Source: Propioniciclava soli (lineage in GTDB: Bacteria; Actinomycetota; Actinomycetes; Propionibacteriales; Propionibacteriaceae). Taken from it: a DNA stretch of 64,000 nt. The translations under genes and the position numbers were made by a program. Below, piece after piece: positions 45,211 through 53,715 of this stretch; position 1 is the first letter of the stretch, and every line of letters starts with the position of its first letter. Below the pieces are notes generated by a model. That model ran no database searches. It worked only from the letters and a program-made list of their open reading frames with translations, and was not told the origin of the DNA. The stretch lies in assembly GCF_014858005.1 (NCBI RefSeq), contig NZ_JACYOT010000001.1, positions 186,001 to 250,000 on the forward strand, written 5' to 3'.

Positions 45211-45973
45211 CCACCTGCGGCTCGTCGGCGACGCCCGCGACGGGGGGACCGACCGCGCCGAGGAGGCGTTGCGCGCTGCGTTGGCGTCCCGGGCCGCCGA
45301 CGTCGACGCCGCTCCGCTCGACCCGGACGACCTGCGGGCGCAAGCGGTGCGTCCGGTCGACCTGGGCGCCCGCCGCCGGCGTCGCATCCTGCTCGCCGCC
45401 GCGGCCGCCGCCGTCGTGCTGGTGGTGCCCGCCGGGTTCCTGCTGCAGGGGGGCGACCGCTTCAGCGCGGTGCCCGGGGACTCCTCCGCCCGATCGGAAT
45501 CCGCAGTCGCCGCGGGGGGTGCACCGACGCAGGACGACGCCGAGGCCAGCGACGACGCTGGCACCGGGGTGGATTCCGCGGACGCATCGCAGGGCGACGT
45601 CACCGCGTCGGGCGACACCGGGGCCTCCGAACCCGTCGCCTGCCCGACGGCGGGGCCACCGGTGGGGGGCATCGTCGACTTCGTTGCCGTGCTGGAGTGG
45701 CACGGGCGCACCTACGCGTGGGCTGCGGACGAGCCGGTGGCCGGGTTGGGGGCGGTGCTGGGTGAGGTGCGGTGTTCGATCATCGAGATCTCCGAGGACG
45801 GCACGCGCACGGTGCCCGGCCCCTGGCCGGACGGCACCGCGACATTCCTGCCCGTCGGGGCGACCATCCACGAGGTGCCGGGCTTCGACCCGCGCTGCGC
45901 CGTGGGCGTCCGCTTCAACGACGCCGACACCCTCCTGCGCGCCATGGACACCCCCGGCTGCCCCTCCTCCTGA
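45203..45973 (+). CDS. Membrane-anchored protein paired with the ECF sigma factor
   Basis: A 256-residue protein: about 55 cytoplasmic residues, an RRRRR stop-transfer-like stretch and one membrane helix (ILLAAAAAAVVLVVPAGFLL), then a low-complexity Ala/Asp/Ser linker and a small extracytoplasmic domain with Cys residues (VACPTAG, VRCSII, DPRCAV, TPGCPSS). ATG 45203 is chosen over 45197 because GGGAGG lies six bases before it. Overlap with the sigma gene suggests an anti-sigma or sensor role, but no known anti-sigma domain is seen. Confidence 0.8.
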   Translation: MPDHLRLVGDARDGGTDRAEEALRAALASRAADVDAAPLDPDDLRAQAVRPVDLGARRRRRILLAAAAAAVVLVVPAGFLLQGGDRFSAVPGDSSARSESAVAAGGAPTQDDAEASDDAGTGVDSADASQGDVTASGDTGASEPVACPTAGPPVGGIVDFVAVLEWHGRTYAWAADEPVAGLGAVLGEVRCSIIEISEDGTRTVPGPWPDGTATFLPVGATIHEVPGFDPRCAVGVRFNDADTLLRAMDTPGCPSS

Positions 45974-46036
45974 CGCCGGCCCCGACTGGTCCGCCGCGCC
46001 CGGTCTCGCCCACGGGGGCCCACGCCCTGGGGACAT

Positions 46037-46229
46037 CACTTCGCTCCTTGGCCGTAGCGGGGCTCTTCGTGCACGAAGAGCCCTGCTACGGCAGGGGAGC
46101 GAAGTGCTTGGCGCATGAGAGCAGCGCTATGTCCGGAGAGCACCGCCACGTTCGGGGAGCGAAGTGGCCCAGGACGACGAGGAGCGCGGCTCCGTGCGGG
46201 GAGCCCGGCCAGGGAACAGGAGCGAAGTA
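46037..46229. repeat. 70-base palindrome plus GGAGCGAAGTG units
   Basis: Positions 46037-46106 form a near-perfect palindrome: 35-base arms with four mismatches, centred on GTG|CAC at 46071/46072. The outermost arm sequence GGAGCGAAGTG (end of the palindrome) recurs downstream at 46156-46166 and as GGAGCGAAGTA at 46219-46229, in the same orientation as the right arm. This is hairpin core plus satellite copies, the same logic as the other mirrored clusters. Confidence 0.85.
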
Positions 46230-46270
46230 CGCCGGACGTGGGCGGCTCACGGCTCTCGCGCCCGCTGCCC

Positions 46271-46357
46271 GTGCCCAGGACGCCTACGGCTCGTGCCCAG
46301 GACGCCTACGGCGCAGCCTTGGACGCCCGCGGCTCAGCCCCCGGACGCCTGTGGCTC
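46271..46357. repeat. About 22-base tandem repeat GTGCCCAGGACGCCTACGGCTC
   Basis: Four head-to-tail copies start at 46271, 46293, 46315 and 46336. The first two differ by one base and the last two are diverged (about 21-22 bases each). The array runs into the stop codon of the globin gene, so it occupies the globin 3' untranslated region. Confidence 0.75.
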
Positions 46358-46754
46358 AGGCTTCGGGGTCGTCCGGGGTGTTCACCAGGAAGTGCGCGGC
46401 GCGCACCAAATATTCGCGGAGTTCGGCGTCCTCAGCCGCGGGCAGTTCGAGGCTGTCGACGGCGGCCAGCATGTGGAATAGCCAGCGGTCCCGCTGGGTG
46501 GGCGTCACGGCGAACGGGCCGTGGCGCAGCCGCAAACGGGGGTGGCCCCGGGTCTCGCCATAGGTCTTCGGGCCGCCCCAGTACTGCTCGAGGAACATGC
46601 GCAGCCGGGCGGCGGCCGGGCCCAGGTCCTCCTCCGGGTAGAGCGCGCGCAGCGGCGGGTCGTCGGCCACCCCGGCATAGAAGCGGTCGACGAGGGCCAC
46701 GAAGGTCGCGTGGCCGCCGACCCGGTCGTAGAACGATGCCGTCACGGCGTCCAT
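46356..46754 (-). CDS. Truncated hemoglobin (group II, trHbO-like)
   Basis: A 132-residue 2-over-2 globin binding heme and small gases. [20 protein letters not shown] starts the fold, YWGGPKTY and [12 protein letters not shown] carry the family signature with the proximal His in the RHGPF segment. ATG 46754 is preferred to the longer open frame. It lies 40 bases after the AbgT gene and may be co-transcribed with it. Confidence 0.9.
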   Translation of the reverse strand: MDAVTASFYDRVGGHATFVALVDRFYAGVADDPPLRALYPEEDLGPAAARLRMFLEQYWGGPKTYGETRGHPRLRLRHGPFAVTPTQRDRWLFHMLAAVDSLELPAAEDAELREYLVRAAHFLVNTPDDPEA

Positions 46755-46794
46755 GGTGGCAGACGCCCCATTCCCACCCCCGCCGGCGGTCGCG

Positions 46795-48426
46795 TCAACG
46801 ACGCAACTCCTCGATGAAGATGTCATTGCCCGGCCCGAGCGGCAGGCCGAGGGAGTAGAAGACGAACAGCAGGGCCAGCCAGCCCAACCAGAACGGCACG
46901 ACGAACGGGACCATGCCCGACATCAGCGAACCGAACCCGGCCTGCGGGGTGTACCTCCGCAGGTAGGTGAGCAGCACGATCATGTACGGGTTCATGGGTG
47001 TGATGACCTGGGTGGCGGAGTCGCCGATGCGGAACGCGGCCTGCACGAACGCCGGTTCGAAGCCCACCAGCCCGAACATGGGCACGAAGACCGCGGCCAT
47101 GATTGTCCACATCGCCGACCCGGAGATGATGAACAGGTTCAGCAGCGAGCACAGCAGGATGAACAGCACGATGACGCCGAAACCGGTGAGCCCGGTGGCC
47201 TCGAGGCCGTCCGCGCCAGCCACGGCGATCCACGAGCCGATGCCCGACCAGTTGAACAGCGCGATGAACTGGCCCATCACGAAGGCGAGCACCAGGAACG
47301 GGATCATGTCCTTCAACGCCAGGCCCATCAGGCGCGGCACGTCGTTGAAGCCCTCGATGGTGCGCGCGCTGCGGCCGTAGACGTAGCCGCCGACGGCGAA
47401 GAGCGTGAACACGATGAACACGATCGAGCTCAGCAGCGGCGAGCGCGGCAGGAAGCCGCCGGCCTCGTTGCGCCACGGGGAGAACGGGACCAGCGTGGCG
47501 GCCAGCATCACGACGCCGACGCCCAGGACCGCGAGCCCGCCCATCACCAGCCCGCGGCGTTCGTCGGCGGTGAGGGCGTGGTTGACCTCCGCCGCGGTGT
47601 CGACGACGACCTCGTTGCCCTCGTCGTCGATCGTGTGGGTGGTGGGCGCGCCCGGGTCGGACGCCTGCGGCGTGGTGGGGACGCCGGTGCGGACGAGACG
47701 CGGCTCGATCACCTTGTCGATGATGAACCCGGCGATGAGGCTGAGCAGCAGGGCGGCGACGATGTTGAAGTAGTAGTTCGACACGGGGTTCACCGGGGCG
47801 GCGGCAGCCTCGACGGTCGGGACGGTCGGCAGCACCGCGTTGGTGATGCCGGCGAACAGGGCATCCAGCGAGGTCGGGAAGATCGACGTCGAGTAGCCGG
47901 CGCCGGCCGCCGCGAACCCGCCGAGCAGCCCGGCGACGGGGTGGCGTCCGACCGCCGCGAACGCCAGCGCGGCCAGCGGCGGCAGGATGACGAACACCGA
48001 GTCGGCCATGATCGAGCCGACGACGCCGAGGAAGCCAACCATGTAGGGCAGCAGCCAGCGCGGCGCCGAGCCGATGGCCGCCCGGATCGCCGCGGAGAGG
48101 AAGCCGGTCTTCTCCGCGATGCCGATGGCGAGCAGGATCGGCAGCACTGTGACCAGCGGCGGGAAGCCGAGGTAGTTCGGCCCGAGGTTGGCCGTGAACC
48201 ACGCCAGCCCCTCGCCGGTGAACAGCCCGCGGACGGGCGTGACCTCCTCGGCCCCGGGCACCTGGACGCTCACGCCCGCCCACGCCGCGATCGTGCCGAC
48301 GACGCCGACGATGCCGAACAGCCACAGGAACAGGTTGAAGGGCTGCGGCAGCTTGTTGCCTGCCGCCTCGAGCCCGGAGAGGAAGCGGTCGCTGAGCGCG
48401 CGCTTCTCGACGGTGCCGTGGGTCAT
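46795..48426 (-). CDS. AbgT-family transporter (p-aminobenzoyl-glutamate/sulfonamide type)
   Basis: A 543-residue polytopic membrane protein of the AbgT family, with the paired segments [20 protein letters not shown] and, near the C-terminus, [22 protein letters not shown]. An AGGAGG site precedes the ATG. Family members move p-aminobenzoyl-glutamate or export sulfonamides using ion gradients. The M20 amidohydrolase 46 bases upstream supports a folate-catabolite salvage role. Confidence 0.9.
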   Translation of the reverse strand: MTHGTVEKRALSDRFLSGLEAAGNKLPQPFNLFLWLFGIVGVVGTIAAWAGVSVQVPGAEEVTPVRGLFTGEGLAWFTANLGPNYLGFPPLVTVLPILLAIGIAEKTGFLSAAIRAAIGSAPRWLLPYMVGFLGVVGSIMADSVFVILPPLAALAFAAVGRHPVAGLLGGFAAAGAGYSTSIFPTSLDALFAGITNAVLPTVPTVEAAAAPVNPVSNYYFNIVAALLLSLIAGFIIDKVIEPRLVRTGVPTTPQASDPGAPTTHTIDDEGNEVVVDTAAEVNHALTADERRGLVMGGLAVLGVGVVMLAATLVPFSPWRNEAGGFLPRSPLLSSIVFIVFTLFAVGGYVYGRSARTIEGFNDVPRLMGLALKDMIPFLVLAFVMGQFIALFNWSGIGSWIAVAGADGLEATGLTGFGVIVLFILLCSLLNLFIISGSAMWTIMAAVFVPMFGLVGFEPAFVQAAFRIGDSATQVITPMNPYMIVLLTYLRRYTPQAGFGSLMSGMVPFVVPFWLGWLALLFVFYSLGLPLGPGNDIFIEELRR

Positions 48427-48472
48427 GGGGGCCTCCTCGGTCGGTGGGGGGATCAGGGGGGACGGATGGGGC

Positions 48473-49822
48473 TCAGGTCAGGTCGTCGAACAGGTGCTCG
48501 ACGTCGACGACACCACCTGCGGCGGCGAAGTCCTCGGCCACGGCGGCGGCCAGGGCGTCGTCGGTGAGGAAGTCCAGCGCGGTCGCAGCGAGCCCGTAGG
48601 CGCCGTCGGCCACGGCGTCCTGCGCGGCGTCCGAGCCGGCGGCGTCGGCGAACGCGCGGGTGTGGAGGGCGACCGAGGAGTCGGCGATCTTGAGCAGCGG
48701 GTGGATGCCGGGGACGCGCAGGCTCACGTTGCCGAAATCGGTGGACGCGGCGAGCGTCTCGGGCACGACGCCGAACGGCAGCGCCTGGCGTCCGCGCCGC
48801 GCCTGGGCTTGGGCCCACCGCCCGGTGAGCGGGCCGTTGCTGCGGACGGGGAGCGAGGGCGGGTGGGAGTCCCATTCGAGCTGGACGCCCACGCCGGCCA
48901 TGAGCGCTGCGCCGTGCGCGAGGTCGTTGACGCGGGCGGACAGATCGACGAGGCTCTCGGTGTACTTGGAGCGAACGTAGAGCTGCAGCGAGGCCGTCTC
49001 GGGGATGATGGACGGCCGCGTGCCACCGTCGGTGATGACGGCGTGGACGCGGTCCACCGGCAGCATCTGCTGCCGCAGCAACCCGAGCCCGGTGTAGAAG
49101 AGCGTGGCGGCGTCCAGCGCGTTGCGGCCCATGAACGGCTCGGCGGAGGCGTGGGCCGTCACCCCGGTGAACGTGAGCCGGGCGGTGCGGCGTCCGAGCC
49201 AGGCCTGGTCGGCCAGGTCGTAGCCGTAGGGATGCAGCATGATCGCGGCGTCGAGCCCGTCGAAGGCGCCCTCGCGGGCGAGGTACTCCTTGCCGGTGTG
49301 GCCCTCCTCGGCCGGCGTGCCGAGCAGCACGACGCGGCCACGGACGGCGTCCGGGTGGGCCTCGGCGAGCCGCCGCAGCGCCAGGAACGCACCCACGGCC
49401 GCCCCGGCGATGACGTTGTGGCCGCAGGCGTGGCCGATCTCGGGCAGGGCGTCGTACTCGGCGAGCAGCGCCACGGTCCGCCCGCCCTCGCCAGCGGTGA
49501 ACTCGGCCCGCAGTGCGGTGTCGAGGCCGTGGACGCCCACGCTGGCCGCCTGGCCCTCGCGCTCGAGCAGGTCGGCGATCCGGGCGACGCTGCGGTGCTC
49601 GGCGAACGCGGTCTCGGGGTCGGCGTGCAGGGCGGCGGCCAGCTCGGCCACGGCCGGGTGGACGTCGGCGACGGCGCGCTCAAGTGCGGCGTGGGCGTCC
49701 TCGGGGGCGCCGGCGAAGTCGGACGTGAGCCGGCCGGCGGCGCAGCGTCGATCCTCGGTCTCCCGGGCGGTCTGCTCGGAGTAGAAGGCGGACGGGGTGC
49801 TCGGCGTCGTGGGGGAACTCAC
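48473..49822 (-). CDS. M20-family amidohydrolase (AbgB-like)
   Basis: A 449-residue metallo-amidohydrolase. The zinc-site motif GHACGHN, catalytic GTPAEEG and dimerisation domain beginning TGVTAHASAEPF are in family order. GTG 49822 is preferred to the much longer open frame; minus-strand TAGGGT (49831-49836) lies eight bases before it, so translation may be leaderless. Operon with the AbgT transporter, consistent with cleavage of p-aminobenzoyl-glutamate or similar amides. Confidence 0.87.
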   Translation of the reverse strand: MSSPTTPSTPSAFYSEQTARETEDRRCAAGRLTSDFAGAPEDAHAALERAVADVHPAVAELAAALHADPETAFAEHRSVARIADLLEREGQAASVGVHGLDTALRAEFTAGEGGRTVALLAEYDALPEIGHACGHNVIAGAAVGAFLALRRLAEAHPDAVRGRVVLLGTPAEEGHTGKEYLAREGAFDGLDAAIMLHPYGYDLADQAWLGRRTARLTFTGVTAHASAEPFMGRNALDAATLFYTGLGLLRQQMLPVDRVHAVITDGGTRPSIIPETASLQLYVRSKYTESLVDLSARVNDLAHGAALMAGVGVQLEWDSHPPSLPVRSNGPLTGRWAQAQARRGRQALPFGVVPETLAASTDFGNVSLRVPGIHPLLKIADSSVALHTRAFADAAGSDAAQDAVADGAYGLAATALDFLTDDALAAAVAEDFAAAGGVVDVEHLFDDLT

Positions 49823-49906
49823 GGAAAGGCACCCTAGCCAGATCGGGGTGCGCGGGGTGTTGCGATCATGTGAACCCGGGGCGGCGTCACGTGGTGGGGC
49901 GCCGAT

Positions 49907-49936
49907 TGGCCCGCCCTCCGGAGCGTGGAGTAACAT
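49907..49936 (+). promoter_or_regulatory. Probable promoter of the rpsF operon
   Basis: TTGGCC (49907-49912), 18 bases, TAACAT (49931-49936). This leaves a leader of about 90 bases before rpsF, including a possible GGAGGCAT/ATGCCCTCC stem. rpsF leaders in some bacteria bind the S6-S18 complex; I cannot confirm that here. Confidence 0.45.
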
Positions 49937-50032
49937 GGGCCGTTGGTGCGTCCTTCGGGAGGCATCGGCATATGCCCTCCTGCCCCGGGAAGTCCCCGTG
50001 GCCGCCAGACCAGAGGAGGTGGGGATACACGT

Positions 50033-50326
50033 ATGCGTTCCTACGAGATCATGGTGATCGTGCACCCCGACGTCGATGACCGCCAGGTCGCCGGCGTCGT
50101 CGAGAAGCCGCTCGAAGGCCTGAAGGCCGCGGGTGGCACGGTGGACAACATCGAGCACTGGGGCCGTCGCCGGCTGGCGTACGACATCCAGAAGAAGTCC
50201 GAAGGCGTCTACTCGGTCATCAACGTGACCGCCGAGCCGGACGTCGTCAAGGAGCTCGATCGCCAGTACACGCTGAACGAGCAGATCATGCGCACGAAGG
50301 TGCTGCGCCCCGATCTGCACCACTGA
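50033..50326 (+). CDS. rpsF: 30S ribosomal protein S6
   Basis: A 97-residue S6 (MRSYEIMVIVHPDVDDRQV, WGRRRLAYDIQKKSEGVY). AGAGGAGGTGGGG precedes ATG 50033. First gene of rpsF-ssb-rpsR-rplI, the canonical bacterial order. S6 pairs with S18 in the 30S platform. Confidence 0.96.
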   Translation: MRSYEIMVIVHPDVDDRQVAGVVEKPLEGLKAAGGTVDNIEHWGRRRLAYDIQKKSEGVYSVINVTAEPDVVKELDRQYTLNEQIMRTKVLRPDLHH

Positions 50327-50429
50327 CGCGAGTTCTCCACAGGGTTGGTCGCGGACGCTACCGCCGCCTCGGCGGGGCCTGCGAGACTGACCCAGAACTC
50401 ACTCATCACGACCGATTTCGGAGACATCC

Positions 50430-50972
50430 ATGGCAGGCGAAACCACCATCACGCTCGTCGGCAATCTGACCGCCGATCCTGAGCTGCGCTTCACCCCGTC
50501 CGGGGCTCCGGTCGCCAACTTCACGGTGGCGTCCACCCCCCGCACGTTCGATCGCCAGACGAACGAGTGGAAGGACGGCGACGCCATGTTCCTCAACTGC
50601 GCTGTGTGGCGCCAGGCCGCCGAGAACGTGGCCGAGACGCTCACCAAGGGCATGCGGGTGATCGTGCAGGGCCGGCTGAAGAGCCGCTCCTACGAGACCC
50701 GCGAGGGCGAGCGCCGCACGGTGTTCGAGGTGGACGTCGACGAGATCGGCCCCTCCCTGCGCTACGCGACGGCCAAGGTCAACCGCACCAGCGGTGGCGG
50801 CGGCGGTGGCTACAGCCAGGGCGGCTCCGGTGGGGGCGGCGACTCCTGGTCGTCGTCCAACAACAGCCAGGGCCAGGGTGGCTCCGGGGGCGGCGGTTAC
50901 AGCAACAACCGTCCCCAGCAGCCGCAGAACGACCCGTGGGCCAGCGCGCAGAGCGACGAGCCCCCGTTCTGA
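50430..50972 (+). CDS. ssb: Single-stranded DNA-binding protein
   Basis: A 180-residue SSB. The OB fold covers about residues 1-115 ([39 protein letters not shown]). A Gly/Ser/Gln-rich linker and the acidic partner-binding tip ending DEPPF follow. It coats single-stranded DNA and recruits repair and replication proteins. Second gene of the rpsF operon; a perfect 18-base palindrome (50982-50999) lies just after its stop. Confidence 0.96.
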   Translation: MAGETTITLVGNLTADPELRFTPSGAPVANFTVASTPRTFDRQTNEWKDGDAMFLNCAVWRQAAENVAETLTKGMRVIVQGRLKSRSYETREGERRTVFEVDVDEIGPSLRYATAKVNRTSGGGGGGYSQGGSGGGGDSWSSSNNSQGQGGSGGGGYSNNRPQQPQNDPWASAQSDEPPF

Positions 50973-51069
50973 TCGGCGGTTCGGACGCCGCGGCGTCCGG
51001 TCGGCCACCCGTTCATCCACACCCACGTCATTCCGGCCCCGTGCCGGGCTCGCTTGAAGGAGCACCACA

Positions 51070-51306
51070 ATGGCTGCACAGCGTAAGCCTGTGAACAAGA
51101 AGAAGATCGCCCCGGCGAAGTCGATCAAGATCGGACACGTCGACTACAAGGACACCGCGACCCTGCGGAAGTTCATCTCCGAGCGCGGGAAGATCCGCGC
51201 CCGCCGCGTGACCGGCCTCTCCGTGCAGGAGCAGCGCAAGGTCGCCATCGCCATCAAGAACGCGCGCGAGGTGGCCCTGCTGCCCTACGCGTCGACCGCT
51301 CGCTGA
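51070..51306 (+). CDS. rpsR: 30S ribosomal protein S18 (cysteine-free form)
   Basis: A 78-residue S18 with the conserved [25 protein letters not shown] core. It contains no cysteine at all, whereas zinc-binding S18 forms have CxxC in the N-terminal part. It is therefore the zinc-independent type although it sits in the main ribosomal operon. AAGGAG precedes the ATG. Confidence 0.96.
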   Translation: MAAQRKPVNKKKIAPAKSIKIGHVDYKDTATLRKFISERGKIRARRVTGLSVQEQRKVAIAIKNAREVALLPYASTAR

Positions 51307-51321
51307 GAAAGGACGTCGGAC

Positions 51322-51768
51322 ATGAAGCTCATCCTGACTGCCGCCGTCGACCACCTCGGCATCGCCGGTGACATCGTCGAGGTCAAGGACGGCTACGGCC
51401 GCAACTACCTCCTGCCCCGGGGCTACGCGATCCGCTGGACGCGCGGCGCCGAGAAGCAGATCGAGGGCATCAGCCGGGCCCGCGAGGCCCGCACCGTGCG
51501 TGACAACAGCCACGCCCTGGAGCTGCGCGGTCAGCTCGAGGACCTGTCGGTCGAGCTGTCGGCCCGCGCCGCCGGCGAGGGTCGGCTGTTCGGTGCGATC
51601 ACGGCCGCCGACGTGGCCGCCGCGATCAAGAAGGCCGGCGGCCCCGCCGTCGACAAGCGCGCCGTGCAGATCGCCAAGCCGATCAAGACGGTCGGCGAGC
51701 ACAAGGTCGGCGTCAAGCTGACCGAGGCCGTCACCGCGCACCTGCCGGTGAAGGTCGTCGCCGCCTGA
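51322..51768 (+). CDS. rplI: 50S ribosomal protein L9
   Basis: A 148-residue L9 with N-terminal MKLILTAAVDHLGIAGDIVEVKDGYGRNYLLPRG and a normal C-terminal domain (LFGAITAADVAAAIKK). It starts 15 bases after rpsR and ends the operon before a strong hairpin terminator. Confidence 0.96.
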   Translation: MKLILTAAVDHLGIAGDIVEVKDGYGRNYLLPRGYAIRWTRGAEKQIEGISRAREARTVRDNSHALELRGQLEDLSVELSARAAGEGRLFGAITAADVAAAIKKAGGPAVDKRAVQIAKPIKTVGEHKVGVKLTEAVTAHLPVKVVAA

Positions 51769-51795
51769 GGCGTCGAGCAACGCAACGCACCGCGC

Positions 51796-51828
51796 ACGCC
51801 GGTCGGATCCCCGGGATCCGGCCGGCGT
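51796..51828 (+). terminator. Terminator hairpin after rplI
   Basis: ACGCCGGTCGGATCC (51796-51810), loop CCG, GGATCCGGCCGGCGT (51814-51828): a 15-base stem with a single G-T mismatch, followed by only a short pyrimidine stretch. Placed 27 bases after rplI. Confidence 0.8.
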
Positions 51829-51833
51829 TCGCC

Positions 51834-51839
51834 TATCCT
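51834..51839 (+). promoter_or_regulatory. -10 element TATCCT of a leaderless promoter
   Basis: TATCCT, six bases, ATG at 51846. Confidence 0.6.
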
Positions 51840-51845
51840 GACGCC

Positions 51846-52673
51846 ATGACCGACGCCCCCGAACCCGACGTCGAGGCCCTGGACGAAGGTCCGCACGACG
51901 CCGGCGGCCCGGTCATCGGGCCGACCGAGCGCGTGGTGGGCCTGGCGGCGTTGGCCGCAGTGCTGGTGGCGGCCGGGTTCGGGCTCCAGGCGGTGCGTGG
52001 CGCGGCGTCCGACGCGGTATCACCCGCCCCGGCGCCGGCACCGACCTACACCCCCGTCGCGATCCCCGACGAGGCCCGCACCACGGTGTACCGCTCCGAC
52101 GTGACGGCCACCGGTGAGTTCGCGGGCGCGAGCCTCACCATCGACCCGGTGACGGCGGGGGAGTCCACGAACGCCTACGCCCTGCAGGTCGAGACCGGGA
52201 CGAACATCGACCCGGACGCCGCGGCCCGCGCCGTCCAGGCGGCGCTGGACGACCCGCGCGGCTGGGCCGGGTTCGGCCGCAACGACTTCCGGCTCGTGCC
52301 GTTCGGGTCGGCGCCGATGGCCGGCGCCACCGCCCAGAGCGACGCGGCGGCGTCCGGCCTCGCCTTCGTGGTCACGATCGCGTCGCCGACCACTGCGGAC
52401 ACCCTGTGCGGCGAGGATGCCGCGACCGAGGGCCTGTGGAGCTGCACGGTCGGCCAGCACATCGTGCTCAACAGCGACCGGTGGCACTACATGGTGCCGA
52501 CCTTCAACAACCTCGACGAGTACCGCGCCTATCTCGTCAATCACCAGGTCGGATTGTTCCTGGGCCAGGCGGTCGGCTTCTGCACGACGCCGGGCGAGCC
52601 CGCCCCGGTGATGGCTGAGCAGGAGAAGGACCTCGCCGGCTGCCTCCCGAACGCCTGGCCCCACCTCACCTGA
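51846..52673 (+). CDS. Hypothetical membrane-anchored extracytoplasmic protein
   Basis: A 275-residue protein: about 30 cytoplasmic acidic residues, one membrane helix (VVGLAALAAVLVAAGFGLQAV), and an extracytoplasmic domain of about 210 residues with several Cys (TLCGEDA, LWSCTVGQ, GFCTTPGE, LAGCLPN). The pattern WSCTVGQHIVLNSDRW followed by YRAYLVNHQVGLFLGQ resembles DUF3152-type zinc-metallopeptidase-like proteins of actinobacteria, which carry an NHExxH-like helix; here it reads NHQVGLFLG, so catalytic residues are missing. Leaderless start. Confidence 0.7.
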   Translation: MTDAPEPDVEALDEGPHDAGGPVIGPTERVVGLAALAAVLVAAGFGLQAVRGAASDAVSPAPAPAPTYTPVAIPDEARTTVYRSDVTATGEFAGASLTIDPVTAGESTNAYALQVETGTNIDPDAAARAVQAALDDPRGWAGFGRNDFRLVPFGSAPMAGATAQSDAAASGLAFVVTIASPTTADTLCGEDAATEGLWSCTVGQHIVLNSDRWHYMVPTFNNLDEYRAYLVNHQVGLFLGQAVGFCTTPGEPAPVMAEQEKDLAGCLPNAWPHLT

Positions 52674-52764
52674 CCCACCCCGTGGCAGCGCCCGTGCCCG
52701 ACTCGTGACCGATTCGTGACCGCACCGGCCGCCACGAACCGGGCGGGTGGCGCGTGGGGCAGTC

Positions 52765-53715
52765 ATGGACACCTTGCCACTGCCCCGGGCCCTCGGCGCC
52801 CTGGCCGCCGCCCTGATGCTGCTTGCCGGTTGTTCGAGCCCGGCAGGCACCGACACCGCCGCCTCCCAGCCGGCGCTACCGAGTGTCGGCGAGGTGTATC
52901 CCGGCGACGCCGCCGACGCGTCCGGCGCCGAGGAGGGCAGCGGCGGGGCACCCGTCGGGGCCGGGGACGAGCGTGCCCAGCGGCAAGTGGCGCGGTCGGC
53001 GTCCGTCACCGTGGCGACGCCGGACGCGGCGGCCGCGGCGCAGCGCGTCCGCGACATCGCGGCCCACCGCTCCGGCTGGATCGCCAGTGAGTACCTCGGC
53101 ATGCAGCAGGACGGCACGCGGCCGAGTGAGGCCCACCTGACGCTGTCGGTGCCCGCCGACGCCTTGGACGCCACCCTCGACGACCTCGCCACGGTCGGCA
53201 CCCTGCTGAACCGATCGATCCTGGCCGCCGACGTGACCGACATGGTCGTTGACGTCGATGCCCGCATCCGGAGCCTCGAGGCCTCCATCGCCCGCGTGGA
53301 GGCGCTGATGGAGCGGGCCGGCACGGTGGCGGAGATCGCGACGGTGGAGAAGGAGCTCGCCAGCCGCCAGTCGGAGCTTGAGGTGCTGCGCTCCCAGCAG
53401 GCGTACTACGCGTCGATCACGCAGCGGGCCAGCGTCGACGTGGCGCTCACCGCCCCCGCCACGGCGTCGGCCAACCCGCTGTGGGCCGGCCTGCTCGGTG
53501 GCTGGGACGCCCTCGGCGCCTCCGCCCGGCTGCTGCTCGTCGTCGTCGGCGCGCTGCTGCCGTTCGCGGTGGTGGCGCTGCTCATCGCGGCGCCGGTGGT
53601 CTGGTTCGTACGCCGCCGCCGGACGCGCCGGGACGCCGCTGCCGCCGCCACCGCACCCGGGGAGGCCGAGGCGTCGGGAGAGACATCCGGGGCCAGCTCC
53701 GTCACTCAGGGCTGA
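52765..53715 (+). CDS. DUF4349-domain lipoprotein
   Basis: A 316-residue lipoprotein. The signal peptide ends in lipobox LLAGCSS (Cys about residue 23). The DUF4349 body has RSASVTVATPDAAAAAQRVRDIAAHRSGWI, then a coiled-coil (SLEASIARVEALMERAGTVAEIATVEKELASRQSELEVL) and a C-terminal membrane helix (LLLVVVGALLPFAVVALLIAAPVVWF) with a basic tail. The 3' end overlaps the convergent antiporter gene by 10 bases. Function unknown. Confidence 0.85.
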   Translation: MDTLPLPRALGALAAALMLLAGCSSPAGTDTAASQPALPSVGEVYPGDAADASGAEEGSGGAPVGAGDERAQRQVARSASVTVATPDAAAAAQRVRDIAAHRSGWIASEYLGMQQDGTRPSEAHLTLSVPADALDATLDDLATVGTLLNRSILAADVTDMVVDVDARIRSLEASIARVEALMERAGTVAEIATVEKELASRQSELEVLRSQQAYYASITQRASVDVALTAPATASANPLWAGLLGGWDALGASARLLLVVVGALLPFAVVALLIAAPVVWFVRRRRTRRDAAAAATAPGEAEASGETSGASSVTQG

